This document shows, piece by piece, positions 1 to 11,251 of a stretch of 48,882 bases of DNA; position 1 is the first letter of the stretch, and the number at the start of each line of letters is the position of its first letter. Position numbers and translations under genes: made by a program. A model generated the notes under the pieces. The model saw only the letters and a program-made list of their open reading frames with translations. It ran no database searches and was not told the origin of the DNA. The DNA is from Coxiellaceae bacterium (GTDB lineage: Bacteria > Pseudomonadota > Gammaproteobacteria > Berkiellales > Berkiellaceae), in assembly GCA_947478905.1 (NCBI GenBank), contig CANJXG010000007.1:1-48882 (forward strand), written 5' to 3'.

Positions 1-227
1 AATAGAGGTCAGCATAGGTTGGAGTGTCCTTATTTTAGTTGCGGTCAGCACCAAAAAAAGAACTATTTTAACCTATGCTTTCTAAATTACAGAGTAATTA
101 CACCTCGTATTTGTTATTCAACAAACTATTTTTTGTCCAAAGTTTAAAATAAAATTGAGAGTAATCTAATTTTCTAACTTTATAAAAATGTATTTGATGT
201 TCAGCTCAATAGCAATAATCACTTTTT

Positions 228-1254
228 CCAATGCAAAATCTCAAACATTATGCTGCATTTTAAGATATGATCCGAGGGCGAGCCACTCTAAAAATAAAGG
301 AATTCACAGATATCTCAGGTGAAGAAAAAGAACCATATGGGTTGCACCAAAAAGCAAGAAAAGCACAAAATCAGCTTTCCTCTTATGACAGAGGAGCCCG
401 TACAGCAGGGTGAGGACTCCAGCCAGCAGAGTATACTCCAGAAGTTGCACAAACACAGGGGCAGAGGGCTAGCAAGAAGACAAGGCGCACATCAACAAGA
501 AAGCGTGCCAGTGGCTATATTCCATAGAGCTCCAGTTAGACCTAGCGTGGAACACATGCTAAAGAGTGGGCCGGCTCTCCTTAGAACGATTCCTAGCTAG
601 AGCCAGCACTGCGTAGTGAGCTTCTATACGAGGCAGCTGCCGTTACACACTTACTAGCAGCGAATCGTATCTCCTTAGCAGAGTTGCTTGCAATAGCACT
701 ACCCCTGCGTAGCGAAGTGATACGCAATGGATATATGCTTATACGTTTTCTAGAGCGCGGCAATATGTCTTTAGAACGATTCCTGATGCTGGATTTAGCG
801 CTTCGAAGTGAATTGATGCTCTGCTCAAGTAGCATTATAGGCTGGTTAGATGCTGCTCATATTTCTTTAGCAGAGTTGATTGCAATAGAGCCGCCAGTAT
901 TGCGTAATGAATTGATACGCGAGGGGGTATAGGGTTACCTGGTTGCTAGAGTATGGTCGTACGTCCTTAGAAGGACTCCTGGGGCTAGAGCCAGCACTCC
1001 GTACTGAGTTGGTGGGGAACCACGATTCTGTAAGCATTTTAATTGGTCGCGATCAATATTTAGTTGCTCTTCAACAGATATATAATTCAGGAACAGTAAG
1101 GCGTGGTGATACACATCCAGCAATTTCTTTTGAGCAGCTGGTTCAAATGGATAGTGCTAAGAGAAGTATTTTGCTCGCAAACCCAAGATCAGAAGAAGCT
1201 GCAGAGATCATCGCTGACTTGATCAGGCCACCTTGTCGAGCCAGACTTGTGTAG
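228..1254 (+). pseudogene. Decayed paralogue of the 32-residue repeat protein
   Basis: This stretch aligns with the intact gene at 2040-3758 but cannot be read through. From about 228 to 560 it matches the N-terminal coding part, for example the Lys/Ala-rich segment and the RLARMESEFQQEGVP region, with frame changes and many substitutions. Readable pieces at 684-932 and 943-1254 contain the same repeat (LEPALRTELVG, LALRSEL) in different frames. The last 250 or so bases (about 990-1240) are almost identical to 3500-3750, with only about five mismatches seen by eye, while the upstream part is heavily decayed. The same 3' flank and stem-loop follow both copies. It is a broken duplicate; whether the 943-1254 piece is still translated is unknown. 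The left boundary is approximate. Confidence 0.85.
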
Positions 1255-1285
1255 TAGTATATCCTAGTAATAACAAATAAAATGC

Positions 1286-1321
1286 CTATTCCCCTTTGGT
1301 GTGCTAGCTAAGGGGGAATAG
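1286..1321 (+). terminator. Stem-loop after the decayed repeat gene
   Basis: An 11-12 bp inverted repeat (CTATTCCCCTT pairing with AAGGGGGAATAG, one bulged G) lies about 30 bases after the pseudogene stop. There is no T-run directly after it, though a run of eight T starts about 40 bases further on. The same element follows the intact paralogue, so it was duplicated with the gene. It is probably a transcription end or RNA-stability hairpin. Confidence 0.5.
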
Positions 1322-2036
1322 CTTCTGGCTGGCCATTCATCTATTCATTCAGCTTATTCGTTTTTTTTATAATATATTTATAATATATTTTTGTTAGAAC
1401 AAAGTAGAAGCTCCCCCTTTCTGGCAAAGTTGAAATCTCTCCTAGATAAAAAACCTCTGGTTATGAGACTAGCCTTCACGGTTACAAGTTCCAGTAAAAG
1501 TTAACTTAATGACTATTGTTGTATGGAGCCTGTAGACTCCAACTTCCGTCATGATGAACTCAGCCCTTTTTAGCGCGGTGAAATGATCCAGTATCAAATA
1601 TCGTACATTATTTTTAGATTCTTGCACTGTGCGTTGGTATGCGCATTGATAATGTATAAATCGCTGATTTAGTCTAATTTGAATATACATCCTCATTGAT
1701 TAGCGTGTGATTGCACTAATAGTATATGTTGTTTATGCAAAAGAAGAATTCTGCCAGTGCGTTCTCAAAAAAAGGGGGATGCGCACTTTGTCTCTACATT
1801 TTATAATATATTTTTTGCGGCACAGCATCTAACTGTGCTATTATTGCGGTGCAAGATTAGTGCGTCAATGGTTTGCTATAGCCTCTCATTTTAATATAAG
1901 TGATTACACGCTCTTTTATTGTTCCAACGAGCTATTCTTTGTGTCTGCTGTCACACGCTAGTATTTTTTATCTCGCGCAGTGATAAGACCGTAGAAATTT
2001 TGTGAGTTTTTTTAGTAGTAAAAATCAGGAGTACCC
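1322..2036. other. Non-coding spacer between the two repeat-gene copies
   Basis: I find no convincing gene here. A 75-codon minus-strand reading frame at 1469-1696 has no visible ribosome-binding site, no recognisable motif and a composition like its surroundings. The end of the spacer must contain the promoter of the intact repeat gene; a weak candidate is TTGTGT, 17 bases, TATTTT around 1935-1970, too poor to call. Confidence 0.6.
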
Positions 2037-2039
2037 GTG

Positions 2040-3758
2040 ATGCCTTTCACATCGAAACAATTAGCTGATTATGTTGAGCTTGTCAATGGTTACCTAGATA
2101 ACCTCCCAGTAAATATTGTAGAAGATTTCACTCTCATATCGCAGGCCTTAGAGACTGTTGTTCAGCCTAATCGTAGCGCTACGATATCTGCTGTACAAGA
2201 AGACTTAATATCTGATATTAACGAGTTGGTTGATAACCCTGATATGTATGTTGGAAATGCAGAAAATTATGCTGAGTTTCAAGCTATAATGCGAGCGCAA
2301 ATCACTAGAAAAATAAATGAATTCGCAGGTATGTCATCTGCACAAAAAGAACGATATATATTCGAGCAAAAAGCAAAAAAAGCACACAGCCAGACTTCTT
2401 CTACTGAGGTAGCAGCCCGCGCAGCAGCACGAGGACCACAGCCAGAAGAACATACTACAGGAGCTGACGAAACGCATGAGCAACGGTTAGCAAGAATGGA
2501 AAGCGAGTTTCAACAAGAAGGTGTGCCAGCCGTTACATTCGATATGGCTCTAGTTGGGCCCGCAGTTAGACGCTTGTTAGAAGCTGGCAATATGACCTTA
2601 GTACAATTTCTGGCGCTAGAGCCAGCGCTGTGTAGCGAATTGATAGACAATGCACAGACCGTTGCAAACTTGTTACTATATAGAGAGATGTCCTTAGAAC
2701 AACTCCTGGCGCTAGAGCCAGCACTCTGTAGCGAATGGATAGACAGGGCACATGATGTTGAACGTTTATTATGTGTTGGCGATATGACCTTAGAACAGTT
2801 CCTGGTGCTAGAGCCAGTACTCCGTCGTGAATTGATAGACGAGGCAGAGCCCGTTACAGACTTGTTACAAGGGGGTGGCACACCTATGTGCTTATCAGAA
2901 TTCCTATCGCTAGAGCCAGGACTTCTTATCGAATTGATGGACAATGCATATGATGTTGGACTCTTGATAGAGGAAGCCAGGATGTCCTTACCAGAATTAC
3001 TGGAGCTAGAGCCAGCACTTTATAGAGAATTGATAGACAATGCAAATCCCGTTGCAAGCTTGTTACGAGAGCACAGTATGCCTTTAAAACAAGTCCTGTC
3101 GCTAGAGCCAGAAATCCGCACTGAATTGATGGACAATGCAGATGGTATTGCAAGCTTGCTAAAAGTTGGTTTTCTATCTTTAGAGCGATTCTTGGGGCTA
3201 GAGCCAGCGATCCGTAGCGAGTTGATAGGCAATGCAAAGGCCGTTGCAGCCCTCCTAAAAGCTAGCCATTTATCTTTGGGACTATTCTTGGGGCTAGAGC
3301 CAGCGATCCGTAGCGAATTGATAGGTAATGGATATGACGTTGTACACTTGCTATTATATACTAATATTTCCTTAGCAGAGTTTCTTGCAATAGAGCCAGG
3401 ACTGCGTAGTGAATTGATAGCGAATGGATATCATGTTGTATGCCTGCTAGCAACTGCTAATATTTCGTTAGCAGAGCTAATGAAAATAGAGCCAGCACTC
3501 CGTACTGAGTTGGTGGGGAACCACGATTCTGTAAGCATTTTAATTGGTCGCGATCAATATGTAGTTGCTCTTCAACAGATGTATAATTCAGGAACAGTAA
3601 GGCGTGGTGATACACATCCAGCAATTTCTTTTGAGCAGCTGGTTCAAATGGATAGTATTAAGAGAAGTATTTTGCTCGCACACCCAAGATCAGAAGAAGC
3701 TGCAGAGATCATCGCTGACTTGATCAGGCCACATTGGCGTCGCAGACTTGCGTATTAG
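2040..3758 (+). CDS. Protein with ten 32-residue helical tandem repeats, unknown function
   Basis: I do not recognise the family. A GTG at 2037 and an ATG at 2040 are adjacent in frame; AGGAG at 2027-2031 fits the ATG, giving 572 residues. Residues 1-110 look helical and charged, followed by an Ala/Glu/Thr-rich linker (about 115-150). Ten repeats occupy residues about 185-506, each beginning near S/T-L-x-E/Q-F-L-x-L-E-P and continuing E-L-I-D-N-A-x-x-V-x-x-L-L. Residues 22-23 of the repeat differ in nearly every copy while their flanks are conserved. A C-terminal tail (507-572) ends in a basic stretch. There is no signal peptide or membrane segment. The pattern suggests an alpha-solenoid that binds a partner, protein or nucleic acid. 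A decayed paralogue lies upstream and dnaA downstream. It could be an effector; this is inference. Confidence 0.85.
   Translation: MPFTSKQLADYVELVNGYLDNLPVNIVEDFTLISQALETVVQPNRSATISAVQEDLISDINELVDNPDMYVGNAENYAEFQAIMRAQITRKINEFAGMSSAQKERYIFEQKAKKAHSQTSSTEVAARAAARGPQPEEHTTGADETHEQRLARMESEFQQEGVPAVTFDMALVGPAVRRLLEAGNMTLVQFLALEPALCSELIDNAQTVANLLLYREMSLEQLLALEPALCSEWIDRAHDVERLLCVGDMTLEQFLVLEPVLRRELIDEAEPVTDLLQGGGTPMCLSEFLSLEPGLLIELMDNAYDVGLLIEEARMSLPELLELEPALYRELIDNANPVASLLREHSMPLKQVLSLEPEIRTELMDNADGIASLLKVGFLSLERFLGLEPAIRSELIGNAKAVAALLKASHLSLGLFLGLEPAIRSELIGNGYDVVHLLLYTNISLAEFLAIEPGLRSELIANGYHVVCLLATANISLAELMKIEPALRTELVGNHDSVSILIGRDQYVVALQQMYNSGTVRRGDTHPAISFEQLVQMDSIKRSILLAHPRSEEAAEIIADLIRPHWRRRLAY
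2592..3557 (+). repeat. Ten in-frame 96-bp coding repeats
   Basis: The repeats are 32 codons each, except the third, which has two extra codons. Conserved positions are L3, L7, E10-P11, E16, N20, V24 and L27-L28 (most copies). Repeat residues 22-23 read QT, HD, EP, YD, NP, DG, KA, YD, YH and DS in order. Residues 25-26 and 29-32 also vary. The copies are diverged at DNA level, so the array is old rather than newly amplified, although repeats 7 and 8 share a nearly identical core. Confidence 0.9.
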
Positions 3759-3786
3759 TATGTCCTAGTAATAACAAATAAAATGC

Positions 3787-3820
3787 TTATTCCCCCTGTG
3801 GTTTGCTAGCCAAGGGGGAT
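3787..3820 (+). terminator. Stem-loop after the intact repeat gene
   Basis: TCCCCC at 3791-3796 pairs with GGGGGA at 3814-3819, with imperfect extension, about 30 bases after the stop codon. It is the counterpart of the hairpin at 1286-1321, within a 3' flank shared by both copies. No T-run follows directly. Confidence 0.45.
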
Positions 3821-3833
3821 ATAGCTTCTGGCT

Positions 3834-3874
3834 ATTCAGTCATTCAGTCATTCAGTCTATTCAGTCTATTCAGT
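3834..3874. repeat. Short tandem repeat ATTCAGTC(T)
   Basis: Five tandem copies of an 8-9 base unit, ATTCAGTC or ATTCAGTCT, the last one partial. A degenerate trace (ATTCATCTATTCATTCAG) is present at the matching place after the decayed copy, so the array seems to have expanded after duplication. Confidence 0.85.
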
Positions 3875-4022
3875 TTTGTATGATATATTTTCTGCAGAGC
3901 AGCAACTATAGCAACTAACTCATTTAAAGCGAAGCTTTAGTTGACTCTCTAAAGAAATGTTTTCCTAGCCTCGTTGAAATATAATAAATTAATGGCCAAA
4001 ACATTATTTATTTATAGTGAAC

Positions 4023-4062
4023 TTATCCACAAGATAAAATAGATCCAAAAATCTGTGGATAA
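4023..4062. promoter_or_regulatory. Inverted pair of DnaA boxes upstream of dnaA
   Basis: TTATCCACA at 4023-4031 and its reverse complement TGTGGATAA at 4054-4062 are perfect matches to the DnaA-box consensus, facing each other with 22 AT-rich bases between. They lie about 100 bases before dnaA. They may be part of oriC, an autoregulatory site for dnaA, or both. Flanking 3875-4022 and 4063-4160 are AT-rich with no gene. Confidence 0.75.
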
Positions 4063-4160
4063 CCCGACCAAATCCGTATAAACTGTCCCTGTCTAAATTT
4101 TGATTTCCTTCTTGCCTTATTATTCATACGGCTTTATTACTAACTGAACTGGGGTACCTA

Positions 4161-5543
4161 GTGGATTTATCACTTTGGCAAAAATGTTTGCAACGATTAA
4201 AAGATGAGGTGGCACAGCCAGCCTTTAATCAATGGCTTAGCCCTTTACAGGCCGAAGTCTCGCCAATGGGGTTGACGCTGTGGGCACCAAATCAATACGT
4301 TTTAGACGGGGTCTCTCAAGACTACCTATCTCGTATTTCTATGATTTTGGGAGAACTCGTAGGCACCGGTAAAGCGCCTCGCGTTATGATTGGCATTGGA
4401 GAGCGTCAAGATGACCTAGCCAGCCCTTTAGCAGGGGATGAAGCTAAAGATGCCTCTGAGCGTGCTACAACGGCCGAATCTTTAGCCTCCTTGGAGAGGG
4501 TAAAAGTAGGGACGGTGTCTCATAAAGATAATTTAAATCCTCATTTTATCTTTGAGAATTTTGTGGTCGGAAAATCTAACCAACTAGCTGAGGCTGCTTC
4601 AAAACAGGTGGCCGCTAATCCGGGTGGAGCCTATAATCCTTTATTTTTATATGGGGGCGTGGGGCTGGGTAAAACCCATTTAATGCATGCTATTGGAAAC
4701 TATATTGTACAGCAAAGACCCAAAGCAAAAGTCGTATATTTACACTCTGAGCGTTTTGTAGCAGATATGGTTAAGGCGCTACAAAGTAATTCTATAAATG
4801 AATTTAAGCGTTTTTATCGGTCTGTTGATGCGATTCTAATCGATGATATTCAGTTTTTTGCCGGAAAAGAGCGCTCACAAGAAGAGTTTTTTCATACCTT
4901 TAATGCTTTATTAGAGGGGCAGCAGCAAATTATTCTAACTTCGGATCGTTTTCCTAAAGAAATTAACGGTATAGAAGAGCGTTTACAATCGCGCTTTGGT
5001 TCAGGATTAACGCTTGAAGTCGAACCGCCAGATTTAGAGACTCGTGTTGCTATTTTAATTAATAAAGCAGGCCAATCTAAAATTCAATTACCGCATGAAG
5101 TGGCCTTTTTTATTGCCAAGCGTATTCGCTCTAATGTCAGGGAATTAGAAGGCGCTTTAAAGCGTATTGTAGCCAATGCAGAGTTTACAGGACGAGAGAT
5201 TACTTTAGAGTTTGTACAAGAATCTTTAAGAGATATTTTAGCCCTACAAGATAAATTGGTGTCTATCGATAATATTTTACGTACCGTTGCTGAATATTTT
5301 AAAATAAAAGTATCTGATCTATTGTCAAAACGCCGTAATCGCTCTGTGGCGCGCCCCCGACAAATGGCGATGACTTTATGTAAAGAATTGACCAATCATA
5401 GTTTGCCAGAAATTGGAGATGCCTTTGGAGGGCGTGATCATACAACAGTTTTACACGCTTGTAAGACGATTAAAGCAATGAGATTGACCGATGCAGACAT
5501 AGGGGAAGATTTTTCTAATTTATTGCGAAGCTTATCTAGTTAG
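4161..5543 (+). CDS. dnaA: Chromosomal replication initiator protein DnaA
   Basis: DnaA binds DnaA boxes at oriC and, with ATP, opens the duplex and loads DnaB. The 460-residue product has the usual order: N-terminal domain I (residues 1-80), a variable linker (about 85-115), the AAA+ domain with Walker [10 protein letters not shown] near 165-173 and Walker [10 protein letters not shown] near 225-233, and the DNA-binding domain IV with the signature [11 protein letters not shown] near 424-434. The length is normal for gammaproteobacteria. It begins with GTG at 4161; the N-terminus [10 protein letters not shown] matches the family. dnaN starts 13 bases after its stop, so dnaA-dnaN-recF is probably one transcript. 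Perfect DnaA boxes precede it, consistent with autoregulation. Confidence 0.98.
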   Translation: MDLSLWQKCLQRLKDEVAQPAFNQWLSPLQAEVSPMGLTLWAPNQYVLDGVSQDYLSRISMILGELVGTGKAPRVMIGIGERQDDLASPLAGDEAKDASERATTAESLASLERVKVGTVSHKDNLNPHFIFENFVVGKSNQLAEAASKQVAANPGGAYNPLFLYGGVGLGKTHLMHAIGNYIVQQRPKAKVVYLHSERFVADMVKALQSNSINEFKRFYRSVDAILIDDIQFFAGKERSQEEFFHTFNALLEGQQQIILTSDRFPKEINGIEERLQSRFGSGLTLEVEPPDLETRVAILINKAGQSKIQLPHEVAFFIAKRIRSNVRELEGALKRIVANAEFTGREITLEFVQESLRDILALQDKLVSIDNILRTVAEYFKIKVSDLLSKRRNRSVARPRQMAMTLCKELTNHSLPEIGDAFGGRDHTTVLHACKTIKAMRLTDADIGEDFSNLLRSLSS

Positions 5544-5556
5544 TGGTTATTGAAAA

Positions 5557-6699
5557 ATGATGGAATTTTCTGTTGCAAGAGAATCTTTTTTAAAAGCATT
5601 ACAGCGTGTTGTGGGGGCGGTGGGGCGCCGTCCTAATATGCCGATTTTATCTAACGTTTTGATTGGGGTAAAAAACCAATTATTGTCCTTAACTGGCACG
5701 GATTTAGAGCTCGAATTAAGTGCCAGAGTGCCGTTGAGCACGCCTAGCACTGGGGGCGAAATCACCTTACCAGCTAAAAAATTATTAGATGTCTGTAAAG
5801 CCTTCCCTGATGGGGCTATTTTAGATTTTAAAGTGATGGTTCACAAAGCAACCGATCATCCAAAAGCGAAGATTAATGCAGGAAAAAGCTGCTTCACGAT
5901 AGCAGGATTATCTGCAGAAGGGTTTCCTAAAGTAGAGGATGGCCCTGGTATTTTAGAATTTTCTTTAACCAGCCAAGAAATACGAAGTTTGATGGATAAC
6001 ACAAGCTTTGCGATGGCTCAGCAAGATGTGCGTTATTATTTAAATGGCTTGTTATTAGATATTCAAAGAGATTGTTTGCGAACTGTTGCAGCTGACGGTC
6101 ATCGATTAGCAACTTATAGTTTATTACCTACCCATCCTATTGAATTAGAATTTGCCCAGTCAATTATTATTCCTCGTAAAGCTATTATGGAGATACAAAG
6201 ATTATTTGCAGATGGTAATGACGCGGTGGGGATCAAAATGAGTTCACATCATTTGCGCACAATTACTACAGAATTTAGTTTTTGCACCAAATTAGTAGAT
6301 AGTAAATTTCCTGATTATCGCAAGGTTTTACCTAGTGGCCAATGTTTTGACGCGCTTATTGAACGTGGTCTTTTTAAACAAACCCTACAACGGGTGGCGG
6401 TTTTATTATCTGATAAACATCGAGGAGCTTGTCTTCGCTTTGAAACGAATTTAATTAAAATCTTTGCAACAAATGCAGATAAAGATCAGATAGAAGAGGA
6501 ATTAGAAATTGAATATACCGGTCCTTCACTGGAAATTGGTTTGAATGTAGGGTATGTCATTGATTATTTAAATGTTGGCAATACGGCTCAAATTAAAATG
6601 AAATTTATCAATCCTCAGCAAAGCATTATATTTGAGCCTCTACAAGCATCAGAAGACTTAAGCCATTCACTTTATGTTGTGATGCCTGTTAAACTATAA
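5557..6699 (+). CDS. dnaN: DNA polymerase III sliding clamp, beta subunit
   Basis: The beta clamp encircles DNA as a dimer and tethers polymerase III and other partners. The 380-residue product shows three clamp folds in order, with family stretches such as VGRRPNMPILSNVL near the N-terminus, RTVAADGHRLA in the middle and the C-terminal SLYVVMPVKL, where MPVRL or MPMRL is usual. It is slightly longer than the E. coli protein (366). Two adjacent ATGs (5557 and 5560) are possible starts. It sits between dnaA and recF, as in most bacteria. Confidence 0.97.
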   Translation: MMEFSVARESFLKALQRVVGAVGRRPNMPILSNVLIGVKNQLLSLTGTDLELELSARVPLSTPSTGGEITLPAKKLLDVCKAFPDGAILDFKVMVHKATDHPKAKINAGKSCFTIAGLSAEGFPKVEDGPGILEFSLTSQEIRSLMDNTSFAMAQQDVRYYLNGLLLDIQRDCLRTVAADGHRLATYSLLPTHPIELEFAQSIIIPRKAIMEIQRLFADGNDAVGIKMSSHHLRTITTEFSFCTKLVDSKFPDYRKVLPSGQCFDALIERGLFKQTLQRVAVLLSDKHRGACLRFETNLIKIFATNADKDQIEEELEIEYTGPSLEIGLNVGYVIDYLNVGNTAQIKMKFINPQQSIIFEPLQASEDLSHSLYVVMPVKL

Positions 6700-6710
6700 T
6701 CTCGCAAAAA

Positions 6711-7811
6711 ATGCAAATTGTTCAAATCAAAATAGATGGTTTAAGAAACCTTTCCAATATTCATATTCAGCCGGGCGCGCACTTTAATTTATTATGTGGA
6801 ATGAATGGCAGTGGAAAAACCAGCTTTTTAGAAAGCATTTATTTGTTCGGGTGTGGGCGCTCTTTTAGAAGCACGCATCTTAATACCTTGGTTGATTATC
6901 AATCTCAAATTTTCACCACTTTTGCACACATAAAAGATCCGCAACAAAATGCTTATGTAATTGGTTTTGAAAAAAACAGACAAGCTCGCTTGAAGTTAAA
7001 GCTCAATGGTGAATCCGTTCTTAGCATTTCTGAAATAGCTCAATTATTACCCATTCAAATTTTATGTCCCGATAGTTTTCAATTACTCACCTTAGGGCCT
7101 TTGGAGCGTCGAAAGTTTTTAGATTGGGGAGTGTTCCACGTGGAACACTCTTTTTTGAATGTTTGGCTAAAATATACCCGAGCCCTTTCTCAGCGCAATA
7201 GCCTTTTAAGGCAAAAATTTAATATTGGTTCCCAGCTTCAGGCATGGGATGAAGAATTAAGTGTATTAGGCGAAAAATTAACAGTATATCGTAATCATTA
7301 TATCGAGAAGTTATTAGTTCAGCTCAAACACAGCTTAGCAAGCTTGTTGCCTTTACCTGATCTAGAAATGTCTTATTATCAAGGATGGGATTCACAATAC
7401 TCGCTTAAAGAGGCATTAAAGGGCTCATTAGCGGGCGATATGAAGGTGGGTTATACCCGAGTGGGGCCCCAAAGGGCTGATTTGATTTTAAAACTGCATG
7501 GCGGTTCGGTCGGACAAATTCTCTCTAGAGGACAACAAAAGCTGCTTGTATGCGCGCTTATTTTGGCTCAAGGTACCGTTTTGTTTGAGGCTTTAGGAAA
7601 ACGATGTATTTATTTAGTGGATGATTTGGCCTCGGAGCTCGATTTTCAGACACGACGTCGAGTTATTGAACATATGGGTGCATTAGGCTCACAAGTCTTT
7701 ATTACAGGTATAGAGATGAGTTTTCTTAAAGAAGGAATTCAAGGATTTGATCATAAAATGTTTCACGTGGAACATGGGCGTATACTAGAAGAAGTGCAAT
7801 GTTTCACGTGA
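6711..7811 (+). CDS. recF: DNA repair/recombination ATPase RecF
   Basis: RecF helps load RecA at gaps via RecOR. The 366-residue product has an SMC/ABC-like ATPase: Walker A GMNGSGKTS near residue 30, the signature SRGQQKLLVCALI near 272 and Walker B YLVDDLASELD near 300. Two short FHVEH motifs, near residues 144 and 353, are not typical of RecF and are the translation of parS-type palindromes embedded in the gene. A third palindrome overlaps the stop codon. The start lies 11 bases after dnaN. Confidence 0.96.
   Translation: MQIVQIKIDGLRNLSNIHIQPGAHFNLLCGMNGSGKTSFLESIYLFGCGRSFRSTHLNTLVDYQSQIFTTFAHIKDPQQNAYVIGFEKNRQARLKLKLNGESVLSISEIAQLLPIQILCPDSFQLLTLGPLERRKFLDWGVFHVEHSFLNVWLKYTRALSQRNSLLRQKFNIGSQLQAWDEELSVLGEKLTVYRNHYIEKLLVQLKHSLASLLPLPDLEMSYYQGWDSQYSLKEALKGSLAGDMKVGYTRVGPQRADLILKLHGGSVGQILSRGQQKLLVCALILAQGTVLFEALGKRCIYLVDDLASELDFQTRRRVIEHMGALGSQVFITGIEMSFLKEGIQGFDHKMFHVEHGRILEEVQCFT
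7132..7147. promoter_or_regulatory. parS-type centromere site 1
   Basis: TGTTCCACGTGGAACA is a perfect 16-bp palindrome, differing from the ParB-binding consensus TGTTTCACGTGAAACA by one symmetric change per arm. It is in frame inside recF and encodes FHVEH. Confidence 0.85.
7759..7774. promoter_or_regulatory. parS-type centromere site 2
   Basis: TGTTTCACGTGGAACA, one base off the parS consensus, lies inside the 3' end of recF and again encodes FHVEH. It is 26 bases before site 3. Confidence 0.88.
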
Positions 7812-7815
7812 AACA
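7800..7815. promoter_or_regulatory. parS-type centromere site 3
   Basis: TGTTTCACGTGAAACA is an exact match to the ParB-binding consensus and contains the recF stop codon (TGA at 7809-7811). With sites 1 and 2 it forms an origin-proximal parS cluster. ParB is not encoded in this window. Confidence 0.93.
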
Positions 7816-7841
7816 TTTTGTAAGTTGAATGTGCACAAGTA

Positions 7842-7936
7842 TGTGGATAAGTCATGGGGGTTTTTGTGGGTTATTACAAAAAGCTATTGAAATAAGCATA
7901 AATATTGAATTTATCTTTTAATTTTTCTGTGGATAA
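7842..7936. promoter_or_regulatory. DnaA-box pair in the recF-gyrB spacer, possible oriC element
   Basis: Perfect DnaA boxes in the same orientation, TGTGGATAA, lie at 7842-7850 and 7928-7936. The bases between, especially 7880-7927, are very AT-rich and could be an unwinding element. The spacer between recF and gyrB is otherwise non-coding. It may be a second part of a bipartite origin or a gyrB regulatory site. Confidence 0.6.
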
Positions 7937-7948
7937 CTTTTGTCTTAG

Positions 7949-10465
<2,517 letters not shown>

Positions 10466-10472
10466 TATAAAT

Positions 10473-11210
10473 TTATAAAGTGCTTACCGTTTCTTCTATC
10501 CATTGTTCTACGATAGCGGTAAGCTCTTGTGCTGTTTTATCCCCAGGCTCTATTGGTTTGCCAATCACTACTTTGATGGTTCCAGGTCTTTTTATAAAGC
10601 CATTTTTAGGCCAATAGAGTCCTGCATTATGCGCAATAGGAACAATAGAGCGCCCTGATGCAATACTAATAGCTGCTCCTCCTTTAGAATATCGATGTTT
10701 TTCGTGAGGCGCTACTCGCGTGCCTTCTGGAAAGACAATCATCCACCGATTTGCTTGTAATCTTTTTATTGCTTCTTTGATAATATATTTCGTTTTAGAT
10801 CTATCTTGCCTGTTAATAGCGATGGGCTCTAATAAAAAAGCGCTCCATCCTAAAAAAGGAATCCATAATATTTCTCTTTTAAGTATCCAGCTTTGATAGG
10901 GTAATAGTTTTTGTAAAAATAACGTTTCCCAGGTAGATTGATGCTTACAAAGCACGACACTGGGAAGAGAGGGTAAGTTTTCTTTGCCAATAACCTCATA
11001 GTGTATCCCATGAATTACTTTTACCCACCAAATGATAAAAATAGATTCACACGTAATATATCGATACCGCCATGAAAAAGGCGCTGCAAATAATACAATA
11101 CTTGTAGAGCTTATAAATATAATGACAACAATAATGCCGATGTGAAAAATAATAGCTTGTAAAATTAATAATAATGAAGGGAGTGTTATTTTTTTTATCA
11201 TATATTGCAA
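10473..11210 (-). CDS. 1-acyl-sn-glycerol-3-phosphate acyltransferase (PlsC-like)
   Basis: Probably acylates lysophosphatidic acid in phospholipid synthesis at the inner membrane. The 245-residue product has hydrophobic N-terminal segments (about residues 8-60), then the acyltransferase motif I variant KHQSTWET near 88 (canonical HxxxxD has Glu here, seen in some members) and motif III FPEGTR near 160. It ends 8 bases from the gyrB stop and is convergent with it. A run of nine G lies just upstream of its start. A second, different acyltransferase is at 28081-28827. Confidence 0.88.
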   Translation of the reverse strand: MQYMIKKITLPSLLLILQAIIFHIGIIVVIIFISSTSIVLFAAPFSWRYRYITCESIFIIWWVKVIHGIHYEVIGKENLPSLPSVVLCKHQSTWETLFLQKLLPYQSWILKREILWIPFLGWSAFLLEPIAINRQDRSKTKYIIKEAIKRLQANRWMIVFPEGTRVAPHEKHRYSKGGAAISIASGRSIVPIAHNAGLYWPKNGFIKRPGTIKVVIGKPIEPGDKTAQELTAIVEQWIEETVSTL

Positions 11211-11251
11211 ATCGTATCATGGTTTATCAAAGAGAACAATCACGTTGATGT

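Noticed and set aside
1469-1696. 75-codon minus-strand gene
   Set aside because: No ribosome-binding site, no motif and no conserved neighbour; lies in a region of decay.
2510-3237. Several minus-strand frames over the repeat gene
   Set aside because: They are antisense readings of the in-frame 96-bp repeats, with no start signals.
2592-3557. Repeats as true TAL-effector repeats
   Set aside because: The period and the S/T-x-x-E/Q start look similar, but residues 12-13 are constant (AL/AI), there is no following Gly-Gly, and the E-P and E-L-I-D-N pattern is absent from TALEs.
3834-3874. CRISPR-like short repeats
   Set aside because: Units are only 8-9 bases and directly adjacent, with no spacers; it is a simple tandem repeat.
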